In this document: positions 34,309-44,442 of the stretch, one piece after another
Layout of the letters: each line of letters opens with the position of its first letter
How positions within the stretch are numbered: the stretch's first letter is position 1
DNA from: JARRPM01 sp963977485
GTDB lineage: Bacteria; Pseudomonadota; Gammaproteobacteria; Pseudomonadales; Halieaceae
DNA: 64,000 nt
Direction: 5' to 3'
NCBI GenBank assembly: GCA_963977485.1
Contig: CAXBOW010000015.1
Span: forward strand, 55,893-119,892
Translations under genes and position numbers: made by a program
Notes under the pieces: generated by a model
Seen by the model: only the letters and a program-made list of their open reading frames with translations
Database searches by the model: none
Told to the model about the DNA's origin: nothing

Positions 34309-35856
34309 TTGTCACCGCAAATTCGGCTGTTGCTTAAATTCCTGATTCTCCACGCGGTGCTACTGGCGCCTCTCAGTTACGCCTTTCACCCCATCTCATC
34401 CAAGTTGGAATTCATCACCACCTACCCAACTTACCCGAAGATTAACTACGGGTCGGGGGTACAAGCCGATACCATCCGTCGCGGTGAATACCTTGCGCAA
34501 GTCGGTGATTGCCTGGCCTGCCACACCACCACCGACGGCGGGCAGGCATTCGCCGGGGGCTTGCCTATTCCAACACCCTTTGGCACGTTCTATACACCGA
34601 ATATTACGCCGGACCCTGATACGGGCCTCGGCAGCTGGAGCGAAGCCGACTTCATTAACGTCATGAGAGAGGGTATTCGTCCCGATGGCTCCAATTCCTT
34701 TCCCGCGTTTCCCTATGTCTACTTCAATCGGGTTCACGAGTCTGACCTGAAGGATATCTGGGCTTATCTGCAAGCACTACCGCCGATAAACCGTAAAAAT
34801 AAGGGCAACACCCTGCCCTTCCCCATGAATCTGCGGCTGGCCCAGTACGGCTGGAAGATTCCTTTCTTCTATCCTGACCGCGGCGAGTTCACACCCGATA
34901 AATCCCGCTCAGAAACCTGGAACCGGGGCGCCTATATTGTCGAGGGCCTGGGCCATTGCAGCATGTGTCACACACCGATGAATCTGCTGGGTGCCTCCAA
35001 GGACAAATACTATCTCACTGGCTCGCTTATCGAGGGTTACTGGGCACCCGATATTTCCAAGCGCGGCCTGGAGACTTCAAGCCGTTATCAGGTGGCGGAT
35101 GTCTTCAAGGACAGTGAACTGATCAACAAGGCCGGCGACGTGCGTGGCCCAATGGCAGACGTGAATCACAATAGCCTGAGTCACTTGACCCCGGACGACG
35201 CGCTGGCAGTGGCGGAATACCTGAAGTCCGTCGAAAGCAGGCAGCCGCGCCACATCGGCAAATTGAAAGCTGGCCAACCCCGCTTGAAGCGCGGAGAACA
35301 GGTTTTCTGGAATTCCTGTGACGTCTGTCATGTCAATGGCGAGGCCAGTGCTCCCCGCCTGGAAGACAACGGCAATTGGTGGCGCAGGGTGGAGGAAATG
35401 CCTATTACTACACTCTACCGCCATGCGATACACGGCTTTAATAACATGCCCGCTCGTGGAGCCTGTGTGAACTGCACAAATGAAGATGTCGAAGCGGCGG
35501 TGGACTACATTATCAAAAAAGCGTTAACCGCTTCCCAGTGGCGCATCTATACCGACAAGGTCAAGGTACCGCGCACCGTAGCGACCAGTGCCGCTATGGG
35601 TAAAACTGTGTACCAGGACTCTTGTGCAACTTGCCATGAGGAGGGTCGCCTTGGCGCCCCCAAAGTCGGCGATCGCCAGCAATGGGCCGTGCTGTTGAAC
35701 AAAAACTTTGATGTGCTACTGCACAATACTCTACAGGGATTCAACGCAATGCCGGCGAAAGGCGGATGCACATCCTGTACCGGCGAAGAGGTAATCGCGG
35801 CAGTGAAATATATGGCCGAACAAGCACAGCCCGACAAGGATTACTCGCTATGGTGA
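34309..35856 (+). CDS. Tetraheme c-type cytochrome: AdhB-like diheme part plus two cytochrome c5-like domains
   Basis: 515 residues from TTG (34309), with AAGGGG eight bases upstream and a signal peptide (about 1-25). Heme motifs: CLACH (about 68), CSMCH (217), CDVCH (337) and CATCH (438). The first two lie in a region like the cytochrome subunit of membrane alcohol/gluconate dehydrogenases (GGLPIPTPFGTFYTPNITPD). The last two each belong to a c5-like domain with NMPARGACVNC or AMPAKGGCTSC, where the extra cysteine pair should form a disulfide and the Met be the heme ligand. It overlaps coxB by seven bases, so it probably delivers electrons to the oxidase. Confidence 0.85.
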   Translation: MSPQIRLLLKFLILHAVLLAPLSYAFHPISSKLEFITTYPTYPKINYGSGVQADTIRRGEYLAQVGDCLACHTTTDGGQAFAGGLPIPTPFGTFYTPNITPDPDTGLGSWSEADFINVMREGIRPDGSNSFPAFPYVYFNRVHESDLKDIWAYLQALPPINRKNKGNTLPFPMNLRLAQYGWKIPFFYPDRGEFTPDKSRSETWNRGAYIVEGLGHCSMCHTPMNLLGASKDKYYLTGSLIEGYWAPDISKRGLETSSRYQVADVFKDSELINKAGDVRGPMADVNHNSLSHLTPDDALAVAEYLKSVESRQPRHIGKLKAGQPRLKRGEQVFWNSCDVCHVNGEASAPRLEDNGNWWRRVEEMPITTLYRHAIHGFNNMPARGACVNCTNEDVEAAVDYIIKKALTASQWRIYTDKVKVPRTVATSAAMGKTVYQDSCATCHEEGRLGAPKVGDRQQWAVLLNKNFDVLLHNTLQGFNAMPAKGGCTSCTGEEVIAAVKYMAEQAQPDKDYSLW

Positions 35857-36953
35857 GCCTTATTCGCCTGCTGCTGGTCAGCGTGTTGCTCAGCCCCGTA
35901 CTCGTCGCCGCGCAGATAAATATGCCCCGCGGGGTGACCCCGATCAGCCGCGACATCTATGACCTGCACATGATGGTGGTCTGGATTGTTTGCGCGATTA
36001 TGGCTGTTGTCTACGGGGTAATCATCTACACGCTGATCAATCATAGAAAGTCAAAAGGCGCAGTGGCGGCAAAGTTTTCTGAAAACACGCCATTGGAAAT
36101 CATCTGGACGATTATCCCTATGGTGATCCTCACGGCGATACTCATTCCATCAATCCGTGTGCTGGTGGATATGGATGATTTCAAGGCCGCAGATCTGACC
36201 ATCAAAATCACCGGGCACCAGTGGAAATGGCAGTATCAATATCTTGAACACGGCGTCGGTTTTTTCAGCGATCTCTCAACGCCCATGTCTCAAGTGGTCG
36301 GCGCAGATAAAAAAGATGAGTGGTACCTGCTGGAGGTGGATGAGCCGCTGGTGCTGCCGACTAATCGTAAAGTCCGCTTTCTGGTTACCTCAAACGATGT
36401 GATTCACTCCTGGTGGGTACCTGCCCTGGGTATCAAGCGCGACGCGGTACCGGGCTATGTTTTCGAGGCCTGGGCACGCATAGATGAGCCGGGGATATAC
36501 CGTGGTCAATGTGCAGAGCTGTGTGGTGTGAACCACGGTTTCATGCCTATCGTCGTTAAGGCAGTCGCCCCCGAAGCCTTCGACAGCTGGGTCGCCAAGC
36601 GCGCCAGTGCCCCGCCACAAGTGGCCAACGACAGTGGCTGGACCATGGCCACAGCGCTGCAGCGCGGCGCTGTGCTTTACGACCAGCACTGTGGCGCCTG
36701 CCATAAATACGATGGAGACGGTATGCCGCCCACGTTCCCGGCGCTGAGAAACAGCTCGATCGCCACCAGTAGCGATGTCAATCGCCATATTAATCTGGTA
36801 CTGAATGGTGTGCCCAACACAGCCATGCAAGCTTACGCACCGCAGCTGGACGACGAAGAATTGGCGGCCATTATTACCTACGAGCGCAACGCCTGGGAGC
36901 ACGATACCGGTGACCTGGTAATGCCCTCGGATGTGCAGGCACTAAGACGATGA
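35850..36953 (+). CDS. coxB: Cytochrome c oxidase subunit II with fused cytochrome c domain (caa3 type)
   Basis: 367 residues from ATG 35850, with AAGGA upstream; the longer frame is not real. Signal peptide, then two membrane helices (about 40-60 and 85-105), and the periplasmic CuA domain with VIHSWW and CAELCGVNHGFM (about 220). A cytochrome c domain with CGACH (about 281) and a Met in the AMQAYAPQL segment follows, defining a caa3-type oxidase. It overlaps the tetraheme gene and is followed by coxA. Confidence 0.95.
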   Translation: MVSLIRLLLVSVLLSPVLVAAQINMPRGVTPISRDIYDLHMMVVWIVCAIMAVVYGVIIYTLINHRKSKGAVAAKFSENTPLEIIWTIIPMVILTAILIPSIRVLVDMDDFKAADLTIKITGHQWKWQYQYLEHGVGFFSDLSTPMSQVVGADKKDEWYLLEVDEPLVLPTNRKVRFLVTSNDVIHSWWVPALGIKRDAVPGYVFEAWARIDEPGIYRGQCAELCGVNHGFMPIVVKAVAPEAFDSWVAKRASAPPQVANDSGWTMATALQRGAVLYDQHCGACHKYDGDGMPPTFPALRNSSIATSSDVNRHINLVLNGVPNTAMQAYAPQLDDEELAAIITYERNAWEHDTGDLVMPSDVQALRR

Positions 36954-36989
36954 GTTCATCCGGATTACACGTTTTCAGCAAGGAAAACC

Positions 36990-38579
36990 ATGACTGACAG
37001 CCTGACCCCCAGTGTCGGCAAACGCGGTGTAGTGGCGCGCCTGCTGGCTTTTATTGTTCGCTGGACGACCGCCACGAATCACAAGGATATCGGCACGCTT
37101 TACCTGTGCGCAGCCCTTGTAAATATGTTTGTGGGTGGCGCTATGGCCCTGGGCATCCGGGCCGAACTGTTCGTTCCCGGGCTGCAGCTGGTGGAGCCAA
37201 ATTTCTTTAATTCCCTGACAACCATGCACGGTCTGATCATGCTGTTCGGTGTGATTATGCCGGTGGCGGTCGGCTTTGCAAACTGGCAGATACCCCTGAT
37301 GATCGGGGCGCCGGATATGGCCTTGCCGCGCATGAACAATATGAGCTTCTGGCTGCTGCCCTTCGCCACGCTGATGCTGGTCAGCACCCTGTTTATGGAT
37401 GGCGGCGCGCCCAATTTCGGCTGGACAATGTATGCGCCGCTGTCCACCACCTACGGCCCGCCCAGTACCGACTACATGATTTTTGCCGTACACATGCTGG
37501 GTATATCGTCCATCATGGGCGCGATCAATATCATAACCACGATTGCCACCATGCGCGCCCCCGGTATGACATGGATGAAACTGCCGATGTTTGTCTGGAC
37601 CTGGCTGGTCACGGCATTTCTATTGATAGGTATCATGCCGGTACTGGCCGGTGCGGTAACCATGATGTTGTTTGACCGCAACTTTGGCACATCCTTTTTT
37701 GACGCCGCCGGCGGCGGTGACCCGCTGTTATTCCAGCATATATTCTGGTTTTTTGGTCACCCGGAAGTTTATGTTCTGGCGCTACCGGCGTTTGGTGTCG
37801 TCTCCCAGATTATTCCAACGTTCAGCCGCAAACCCTTGTTTGGCTATCGCACCATGGTCGCGGCCACCCTGCTGATCGGCTTTCTGTCCTACATAGTGTG
37901 GGCACACCATATGTTTACCAGTGGCATGCCCTACGGTGCGCAACTGTACTTCATGATCGCCACCATGCTGATTGCTGTGCCCACGGGTATGAAGGTATTC
38001 AATTGGATAACGACTATGTTCCGCGGTTCGCTGAGCTTCGAAACCCCCATGTTATTTGCCATCGCTTTCGTCGTTATGTTCACCTTTGCCGGGTGTACCG
38101 GGGTCATGCTCGCGGTTGCGCCAGCTGATTTCCAGTATCACGACAGTTACTTTGTGGTTGCACACTTCCACTACGTGCTGGTGAATGGCCTGTTGTTCGC
38201 GTTTTTTGGCGGCGTGTATTACTGGTACCCGAAATGGTACGGGCGTATGTACAACGAGCGTCTGGGACAATGGCATTTCTGGTTGTCCACGGTGTCTGTC
38301 AATCTGCTGTTCTTCCCCATGCACTTTCTCGGTCTCGCGGGGATGCCGCGGCGCATTCCCGACTATTCGCTACAGTTTGCTGACTTTAACTTCCTGGCCT
38401 CCCTGTCCGCCTTCGTCTTCGGGTTCAGCCAGCTTATTTTTCTCTACAACCTGCTGGTTTCTGTGCGCAAAGGGGAGCCCGCAACCGACCAGGTATGGGA
38501 AGGCGCCGAGGGCTTGGAGTGGACACTCAGTTCGCCGCCACCACACCACAGCTTCCAGACCCCGCCCAGGATCGATTAA
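36990..38579 (+). CDS. coxA: Cytochrome c oxidase subunit I
   Basis: 529 residues with twelve expected membrane helices. Motifs of the heme-copper centre: WFFGHPEVYVLALPAFG (CuB His, cross-linked Tyr and the D-channel Glu, so A1 type), VWAHHMF, and HDSYFVVAHFHYVL for the two heme ligands. An AAGGA site lies before the ATG. Reduces oxygen to water and pumps protons. Confidence 0.97.
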   Translation: MTDSLTPSVGKRGVVARLLAFIVRWTTATNHKDIGTLYLCAALVNMFVGGAMALGIRAELFVPGLQLVEPNFFNSLTTMHGLIMLFGVIMPVAVGFANWQIPLMIGAPDMALPRMNNMSFWLLPFATLMLVSTLFMDGGAPNFGWTMYAPLSTTYGPPSTDYMIFAVHMLGISSIMGAINIITTIATMRAPGMTWMKLPMFVWTWLVTAFLLIGIMPVLAGAVTMMLFDRNFGTSFFDAAGGGDPLLFQHIFWFFGHPEVYVLALPAFGVVSQIIPTFSRKPLFGYRTMVAATLLIGFLSYIVWAHHMFTSGMPYGAQLYFMIATMLIAVPTGMKVFNWITTMFRGSLSFETPMLFAIAFVVMFTFAGCTGVMLAVAPADFQYHDSYFVVAHFHYVLVNGLLFAFFGGVYYWYPKWYGRMYNERLGQWHFWLSTVSVNLLFFPMHFLGLAGMPRRIPDYSLQFADFNFLASLSAFVFGFSQLIFLYNLLVSVRKGEPATDQVWEGAEGLEWTLSSPPPHHSFQTPPRID

Positions 38580-38582
38580 GCC

Positions 38583-39152
38583 TTGGCCAAGCTGCCAGTC
38601 ACGCCTGAGCGCCGCTCCCTGCTGATCAAGCTGGTGGCAGGGGCAGTAATTATGTTCGGCTTTGCTTTTGCACAGGTGCCGTTATACGACCTGATGTGCG
38701 ATGCGCTGGGGGTCGGCAAGGTTCGCCAGGCCGCAGGGGCGCCGACCAGTGTGACGATAGCACCTCACACGCTGACTATTGAGTTTGTCACCACCAATAC
38801 GGACCAACTGGACTGGAGCTTTTACCCGCTGGTGAAATCGCTGGAGGTATCGACCAGCGAGACATACATGGTCAACTTTGTGGCGAAAAACAATACTGAA
38901 AACACCATGACGGTCCAGGCGATACCCAGTGTCAGCCCGGTACAGGGAACCCAGTACCTGGTAAAAACGCAGTGTTTCTGTTTTGAACAGCAAACCCTCA
39001 AACCCGGAGAGTCAGTAAAAATGCCGGTTGTGTTCCTGATCGATTCCGCACTGCCGGAAAAGTACGCCACGCTCACCCTGGGCTATTCCCTGTTTGAGCT
39101 TAAACAGGAAACCATCGCCTTAAAGCATGAAAATTCCGGAGGCCGCACATGA
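38583..39152 (+). CDS. ctaG: Cytochrome c oxidase assembly protein CtaG/Cox11
   Basis: 189 residues with an N-terminal membrane anchor (about 15-35) and a periplasmic copper-binding domain carrying the CFCFEQQTLKPGE motif. It inserts copper in subunit I. Start is TTG three bases after the coxA stop; the end overlaps coxC by four bases (ATGA). Confidence 0.93.
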   Translation: MAKLPVTPERRSLLIKLVAGAVIMFGFAFAQVPLYDLMCDALGVGKVRQAAGAPTSVTIAPHTLTIEFVTTNTDQLDWSFYPLVKSLEVSTSETYMVNFVAKNNTENTMTVQAIPSVSPVQGTQYLVKTQCFCFEQQTLKPGESVKMPVVFLIDSALPEKYATLTLGYSLFELKQETIALKHENSGGRT

Positions 39153-40030
39153 GTCAACCCGAGGCAAACAGCCGTTACTACGTTCCCTCCTCTTCCCATT
39201 GGCCGATCATCTGTTGCGCCGCATTATTCACCATGTTTGCCGGCATCGGGCGCTGGTTGCATGAACTACCCAGTGGGCCCTGGGTGTGGTTCATAGGGGT
39301 CAGTTTGTTGGTGGTTGTGCTGTTCGGTTGGTTTAGCAACGTCATCAGTGAGAGCCTTTCGGGGGTCTACAACGAGCAAGTTGGCCGCTCGTTCCGCTCG
39401 GGTATGAAAGTGCTGATATTCTCTGAAATCGTATTCTTTTCAGGGTTTTTTGGTGCCTATTTCTTTCTGCGCTTATGGGTGGTACCGCAGCTGGGTGGGG
39501 AGGTGCACCCCATTACCAATGTGTTGCTCTGGCCCAACTTCGAAGCGCAGTGGCCTCTACTCACCAACCCGGACAATGGCCGCTTCCTGGGGGCTACAGA
39601 CCTGGGCAGCCCATGGGGAATCCCACTGGCCAATACGCTGTTACTGCTGGCCAGCAGCCTCACACTGACCTTCGCACACCGTGCCAGTGCACAGGGCCAC
39701 AACCGAGTGCTCATAGCGGGCTTACTGGTAACCATCCTGCTGGGTGTTGCGTTTCTGGGCCTGCAGGCCCACGAATATATTGACGATTATGAGAGCAACA
39801 ACCTGACCCTCAATGCGGGTGTCTATGGCAGCGTATTTTACTTGCTGACGGGCTTTCACGGCTTCCATGTACTGGTCGGCGTGATAATGATCAGCACCCT
39901 GTTGGGCCGCGCGATCAAAGGCCACTTTGCCCGCCCGGGCGATCACTTCGCCCTGGAAGGTGTGGCCTGGTATTGGCACTTCGTCGACGTGGTCTGGTTA
40001 ATGCTGTTCGTGTTTGTCTACTGGCTTTGA
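39149..40030 (+). CDS. coxC: Cytochrome c oxidase subunit III
   Basis: 293 residues with seven membrane helices; motifs EIVFFSGFFGAYF, GFHGFHVLVG and WYWHFVDVVWL are typical. It ends the operon. The genes for heme A/O synthesis (ctaA, ctaB) and SenC are not nearby, so they must be elsewhere. Confidence 0.95.
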   Translation: MSQPEANSRYYVPSSSHWPIICCAALFTMFAGIGRWLHELPSGPWVWFIGVSLLVVVLFGWFSNVISESLSGVYNEQVGRSFRSGMKVLIFSEIVFFSGFFGAYFFLRLWVVPQLGGEVHPITNVLLWPNFEAQWPLLTNPDNGRFLGATDLGSPWGIPLANTLLLLASSLTLTFAHRASAQGHNRVLIAGLLVTILLGVAFLGLQAHEYIDDYESNNLTLNAGVYGSVFYLLTGFHGFHVLVGVIMISTLLGRAIKGHFARPGDHFALEGVAWYWHFVDVVWLMLFVFVYWL

Positions 40031-40057
40031 TCAAACAGTAAACAGCCCAGCCCCGGA

Positions 40058-41662
40058 TCAGCTGTAGTCAAACTGCGGCGCAAATGTGTCCGCCGAGGCC
40101 AGGCGCCAATCCTGGGCATAAATTTTCGGAGCGCTGGAACCCAGCAGAGAATGGGTCCCGATGGCTGGATAGATCTCATCAAAGTGCTGACTGGTCTCGT
40201 CGGCACTGCGACGCCATATCAGGTGTGCAAATAGATCATCCGGATCGTCCAGCCCCATAGCCCCTATCATATCGAAGGTCGACTCCAGTGTACGTCTATG
40301 GAAGTTTGCCACGCGTTTGTGACGTGACTCGACGTCCAGCGCCTTGCCTCGATCTGGATCCTGTGTGGCAATGCCGGTGGGGCATTTATTGGTGTTGCAA
40401 GACTGGGATTGTATGCATCCCAGGGCGAGCATCATGGTGCGTGCAGCATTGACCAGGTCGGCACCCACAGCGAGTTTGGTCACTACATCAAATCCGGTGG
40501 CGGTTTTACCGGAGGCAATCACCCGGACCTTGTCGCGCAGCCCGACACCGGTGAGACAGTTGTGGACCAGATTCACACCCTCCAGGCAGGGCATGCCAAA
40601 GCGGTTGCTGTACTCAACAGGGGCGGCGCCAGTACCGCCCTCCGCACCATCAACAGTGATAAAATCAGGGTGAATTCCCGTCTCCACCATGGCTTTACAA
40701 ATCGCCATAAATTCGTATTTTCGGCCGATACACAACTTGAATCCGACCGGCTTGCCGCCGCTCAATTCGCGCAATTGAACAACAAAGTTGAGCAGCCCTT
40801 TGGGTGTATTAAACGTGCGGTGGCCAGGCGGTGACAAAACGTCCTTGCCGGCTTCTACCAGCCGAATTTTGGCTATCTCCTCGGTCACTTTCGCCGCGGG
40901 AAGCACGCCGCCATGCGATGGCTTGGCCCCCTGGGATATCTTGATCTCTATCATTTTCACCTGTCCCTGCTTGGCGCGCTCGGCGAAGGTATCCGGGTCG
41001 AAGTCACCTGCGGGGGTACGGCAGCCGAAATAGCCTGTGCCAATCTGCCAGACGATATCCCCGCCCTGCTGGTGATAGGGGCTATAACCGCCCTCACCGG
41101 TGTTGTGATAAAAGCCGCCTAGCCTGGCGCCCTTGTTGAGCGCCATGATGGCATTGGCACTGAGCGCCCCGAAGCTCATTGCAGAGCAGTTGAGGCGCGA
41201 GGCGCTGTAGGGCTGCGTGCACTGGTCCCCGCCTATTATGATGCGTTTGGTTTCTTCCCGCACCACCGTTGGTGCAATGGAGTGAGCGGCACCCAACCAG
41301 CCGGTTTCAGTTATATCGTGGGCGGTGCCAAAGGGCTGGGTATCGTCCAGGCCCTTGGCGCGGCGATACACCAGATTGCGCTGCTCCCTGCTGAACGGGA
41401 GCTCTTCTGTATTATTGGCAACGAAGTATTGATGAATCTCCGGGCGAATGTATTCGAGGCCATAGCGCATGTAGGCCGCCACCGGGTACAAGCGGTTCAA
41501 TGTATGTGGGCTGAACCAGAGATCATACAAGCCAACCACTATGTACAGAGCGATTAACGCGACCAAAACAAAGCCCTGTGCCCAATAGGCGCTGGACAGG
41601 TAGATAGTGGCCGGAAACACCACTAGCGTGATAATCCAGAACGCTTTCTGCATGGGTGTCAT
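40058..41662 (-). CDS. FMN-binding glutamate synthase family protein (GltB2-like)
   Basis: 534 residues. Two N-terminal membrane helices (about 8-45) precede a glutamate-synthase-like FMN barrel with CSAMSFGALSANA, KISQGAKPSHGG, TVDGAEGGTGAAP and the cluster-binding cysteines in CIQSQSCNTNKCPTG (3Fe-4S). The glutamine amidotransferase domain is absent, so it is one of the stand-alone FMN proteins of unknown reaction, not classical GltB. It lies 57 bases downstream of a PoxB-like gene. Confidence 0.85.
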   Translation of the reverse strand: MTPMQKAFWIITLVVFPATIYLSSAYWAQGFVLVALIALYIVVGLYDLWFSPHTLNRLYPVAAYMRYGLEYIRPEIHQYFVANNTEELPFSREQRNLVYRRAKGLDDTQPFGTAHDITETGWLGAAHSIAPTVVREETKRIIIGGDQCTQPYSASRLNCSAMSFGALSANAIMALNKGARLGGFYHNTGEGGYSPYHQQGGDIVWQIGTGYFGCRTPAGDFDPDTFAERAKQGQVKMIEIKISQGAKPSHGGVLPAAKVTEEIAKIRLVEAGKDVLSPPGHRTFNTPKGLLNFVVQLRELSGGKPVGFKLCIGRKYEFMAICKAMVETGIHPDFITVDGAEGGTGAAPVEYSNRFGMPCLEGVNLVHNCLTGVGLRDKVRVIASGKTATGFDVVTKLAVGADLVNAARTMMLALGCIQSQSCNTNKCPTGIATQDPDRGKALDVESRHKRVANFHRRTLESTFDMIGAMGLDDPDDLFAHLIWRRSADETSQHFDEIYPAIGTHSLLGSSAPKIYAQDWRLASADTFAPQFDYS

Positions 41663-41719
41663 ACTCGAAACTCCTTATTAACTATTATTAAACTGCGGTA
41701 CCCGAGGCGAGAAATCGAA

Positions 41720-43468
41720 TCAGGACAGGAACCCCTTCAGCTCGTCACGCCACTCTTTCCACACCCGGTGGTCCCCTTCCACACCCAGAATACCTTCCTT
41801 CACTTTTGACATGCCAAAGCCCCAGACCTCGTCCATTTTCACATGCGGTGGCATGGCAAGTTCTCCGGAACTGACAATGGCATCGATGATAAAGGGCTTG
41901 TCGGAAGCGATGGCCTGTTGAATGGCCGGAAGTATATCGTCGGCATGCTCAACTCTGACCCCGTCGCCGCCGCAGGCCTTCGCATAGGCCGCAAAGTCAG
42001 GATTCAACAGCCCGGTGGCATCGAGGCTTTTCGTCATACCGGACACTTGCATTTCCATGGCCACAAAGCCCAGCTCACTGTTGTTGAACACCACCACCTT
42101 GATCGGCCAGTTATAGCGCACTGCCGTGACAAAATCGTTCATGGACATACCGAAGCCGCCATCACCGCACAGCGCCCACACCTGGCGTGTCGGGTCTATG
42201 GCTGCTGCACCCAGGGCAGTGGGCAGGCCCGGCCCCAGCGAACCGTGATTAAACCCTCCCACCATGCGACGGTTGCCCGCCATGGACATATTGCGCGCGG
42301 TCCAGATCGTGCACTCGCCAACATCCACGGCAAAAATCGCATCATCGGTGGCGGCGTCACTGATCGCCTTGGCGAACAATTGTGGGTGCAGAGGCTCGTC
42401 CTTGCGTGACAGGCTTGCCTGCTTGTCGGTATGTGCCAGCCACTTGTCTCTCATCTTGAGCAGGTGATCGCGAAATGGCGCTGATTTTTGCGCATTGTCG
42501 ATCAGCGGTAGCAGTGCACGCACAGTCTCACCGGCATCGCCTACCAGCCCCAATGAGACCGGCGCCCGTCTGCCGATATGATCGACCCGATTGTCCACCT
42601 GAATAATAGGCCGCCCGTCCGGGAGGAACTCGGAATAGGGAAAATCGGTGCCCAGCATCAGCAGAACATCACAGTCATTGACCGCATGATAGCCCGCCGG
42701 GTTGCCGATGTTGCCCGTCAGCCCAACCACCGGGCCGTCGCTGTAATCAAAAATATCCTTGGCCCGCAGTGTGTGCCCTACGGGTGCGCCAAGTTTTTCG
42801 GCGAGGGCGAGCACGTCTGCTTTGGAATCCCGGCAACCAATGCCGCAATAGACTGTCACCCGTTTGCCGCTGGCAAGAATATCCGCCGCTTTCTTCAGCT
42901 CACTGGCAGGCGGTGCATATACCGGCAGGCTGTGTACCAGCGGGTGTGTGAAGTGCTCGCTGGCAATGTCCTTGGGAAACACGTCGGATGCGACCTCGAT
43001 GCGCACCACGCACCGTTCAGTGAGCGCTTTCTGCACGGCAATTTCCACCATACGTGGAACTTGTGCCGGGCTCTCTATGATGGCCTGGTAGGCGCAGACG
43101 TCATCGAACACCTTGGTAAGATCCATTTCCTTGTGAAAGTCACTGCCGCGTTGAGCGGTGGGTACCTGGCCGGTGATTGCCACTACCGCGCCGCCCTCTT
43201 TCTGCGCGTTATATAGACCATTGATCAGGTGTAGTGCACCGGGGCCCGCAGTTCCTGCGCACACCCCGATTGCACCCGTGAGCTCGGACTGTGCAGCGGC
43301 CGCGTAGGCGGCGTGCTCCTCGTGACGCGTGGTAATCCAGTTAAACCGGGGGTCTTTTATCGTCTGCAGAACAAATGGATTAATGACGTCACCTACCATG
43401 CCGAAGATATCGCGTGCGCCGGCTTCGGCCAGCACGTCCAGAATCGCCTCGGAGATACTACGGGACAT
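41720..43468 (-). CDS. poxB: Thiamine-diphosphate enzyme, pyruvate:quinone oxidoreductase-like
   Basis: 582 residues, close to PoxB of Escherichia coli (572). The TPP-binding motif is GDGGFGMSMNDF ... VVVFNN (about 430-460), the activating glutamate is in RHEEHAAYAA (about 51), and the FAD domain is in the middle. PoxB oxidises pyruvate to acetate and CO2 with quinone at the membrane. Acetolactate synthase and related enzymes share this fold, so the exact substrate is not certain. An operon with the FMN protein downstream is likely. Confidence 0.82.
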   Translation of the reverse strand: MSRSISEAILDVLAEAGARDIFGMVGDVINPFVLQTIKDPRFNWITTRHEEHAAYAAAAQSELTGAIGVCAGTAGPGALHLINGLYNAQKEGGAVVAITGQVPTAQRGSDFHKEMDLTKVFDDVCAYQAIIESPAQVPRMVEIAVQKALTERCVVRIEVASDVFPKDIASEHFTHPLVHSLPVYAPPASELKKAADILASGKRVTVYCGIGCRDSKADVLALAEKLGAPVGHTLRAKDIFDYSDGPVVGLTGNIGNPAGYHAVNDCDVLLMLGTDFPYSEFLPDGRPIIQVDNRVDHIGRRAPVSLGLVGDAGETVRALLPLIDNAQKSAPFRDHLLKMRDKWLAHTDKQASLSRKDEPLHPQLFAKAISDAATDDAIFAVDVGECTIWTARNMSMAGNRRMVGGFNHGSLGPGLPTALGAAAIDPTRQVWALCGDGGFGMSMNDFVTAVRYNWPIKVVVFNNSELGFVAMEMQVSGMTKSLDATGLLNPDFAAYAKACGGDGVRVEHADDILPAIQQAIASDKPFIIDAIVSSGELAMPPHVKMDEVWGFGMSKVKEGILGVEGDHRVWKEWRDELKGFLS

Positions 43469-43518
43469 ATTTTTACTCCTTAGAATTGTCGAGTTAGGAA
43501 AGGCCTTTCACACCCTGA

Positions 43519-44148
43519 TTATATGCTCATCATCAAAAAACCGGTGAGGGCAGCGTAATTGGGCGACAAGGTCGGCACCAGATCTTTTCGAATATCGTCC
43601 AGTAGCTTCACGTAGCCCCGATAAAACTCCCAGGACGGTGTGGGCTTGTACTCCAGCTCAGTGACTTCCAGATAGCGAATGATACCCTTGGCAGTCGTCG
43701 GCTTGACGAAAGCCTCCTTGTTAGGCGAGAAATAAAAGGGTACGACAGAAATCACAGCCCACTTGGCCAGCCGGTGATGCGCCAGCATACCAAGAATTTC
43801 TTCAAAGCCCTGCCGCTTTTGCCTGCCATAGAGACGTTTTTCAAAGGCGTCGCTCAGGGCCTGGCGCTCGTGAGAATTCAGTGCCCCGACAAAATCCCGG
43901 AATTTCGGTTTTTCGAACCGGGACACCATCGAAGAGCGACTCACGATCTTCACCACGGTCTCAGCGATAAACTCGGGTCGGCTGAAATTCGCGCGGGTCA
44001 GGTTCTGTTGAGTAAACTGCACAAGCGAGTCGACATTGTGCTTTTTCTTCACCGCCGCCATTTCAGGGTCGGAAAACCCGCCCGGATAACGTTGTAGAAA
44101 ATCGGCTTCTGCTTCTCTCAATTTTTGCTGGTTCATTGCGGCGACCAT
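43519..44148 (-). CDS. Conserved-looking protein of unknown function (209 aa)
   Basis: 209 residues, soluble, basic and helical; begins MVAAMNQQKLREAEADFLQR (an ATG four codons later is possible). Segments such as YPGGFSDPEM and WEFYRGYVKLLDDIRKDL look like a true protein, but I recognise no domain. It lies upstream of poxB on the same strand with a 50-base gap and may be co-transcribed. Confidence 0.7.
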   Translation of the reverse strand: MVAAMNQQKLREAEADFLQRYPGGFSDPEMAAVKKKHNVDSLVQFTQQNLTRANFSRPEFIAETVVKIVSRSSMVSRFEKPKFRDFVGALNSHERQALSDAFEKRLYGRQKRQGFEEILGMLAHHRLAKWAVISVVPFYFSPNKEAFVKPTTAKGIIRYLEVTELEYKPTPSWEFYRGYVKLLDDIRKDLVPTLSPNYAALTGFLMMSI

Positions 44149-44442
44149 AATTCTTATTTCAACTGAACAGCGAAAGCTACATCAAACCGATCGTCGGGTA
44201 CACTGACTTGCAGCAGATCCTGTGTATCAAGCCATGCTGGGCCCGGCTCTGCTATACTCCGCAGAGAGCAAGACAGGTTAAAATTCGGCCCATGCGGACC
44301 CTGATGATGGAGCCAACCCAACATACCATCATATAGAACAGGGTTATTAGGCAACTTTCTTCCTTGGTTTTTGGATATTTCACCCTTATTATCTGTCCAA
44401 GTACTAATCGCACATTTCGTGCGCAGAACAACGGAGTATATG

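Noticed and set aside
35463..35781. CVNCT and CTSCT as fifth and sixth heme sites of the cytochrome
   Set aside because: They lack the histidine of CXXCH and sit just after the MPARG/MPAKG methionine, where cytochrome c5 has a disulfide pair.
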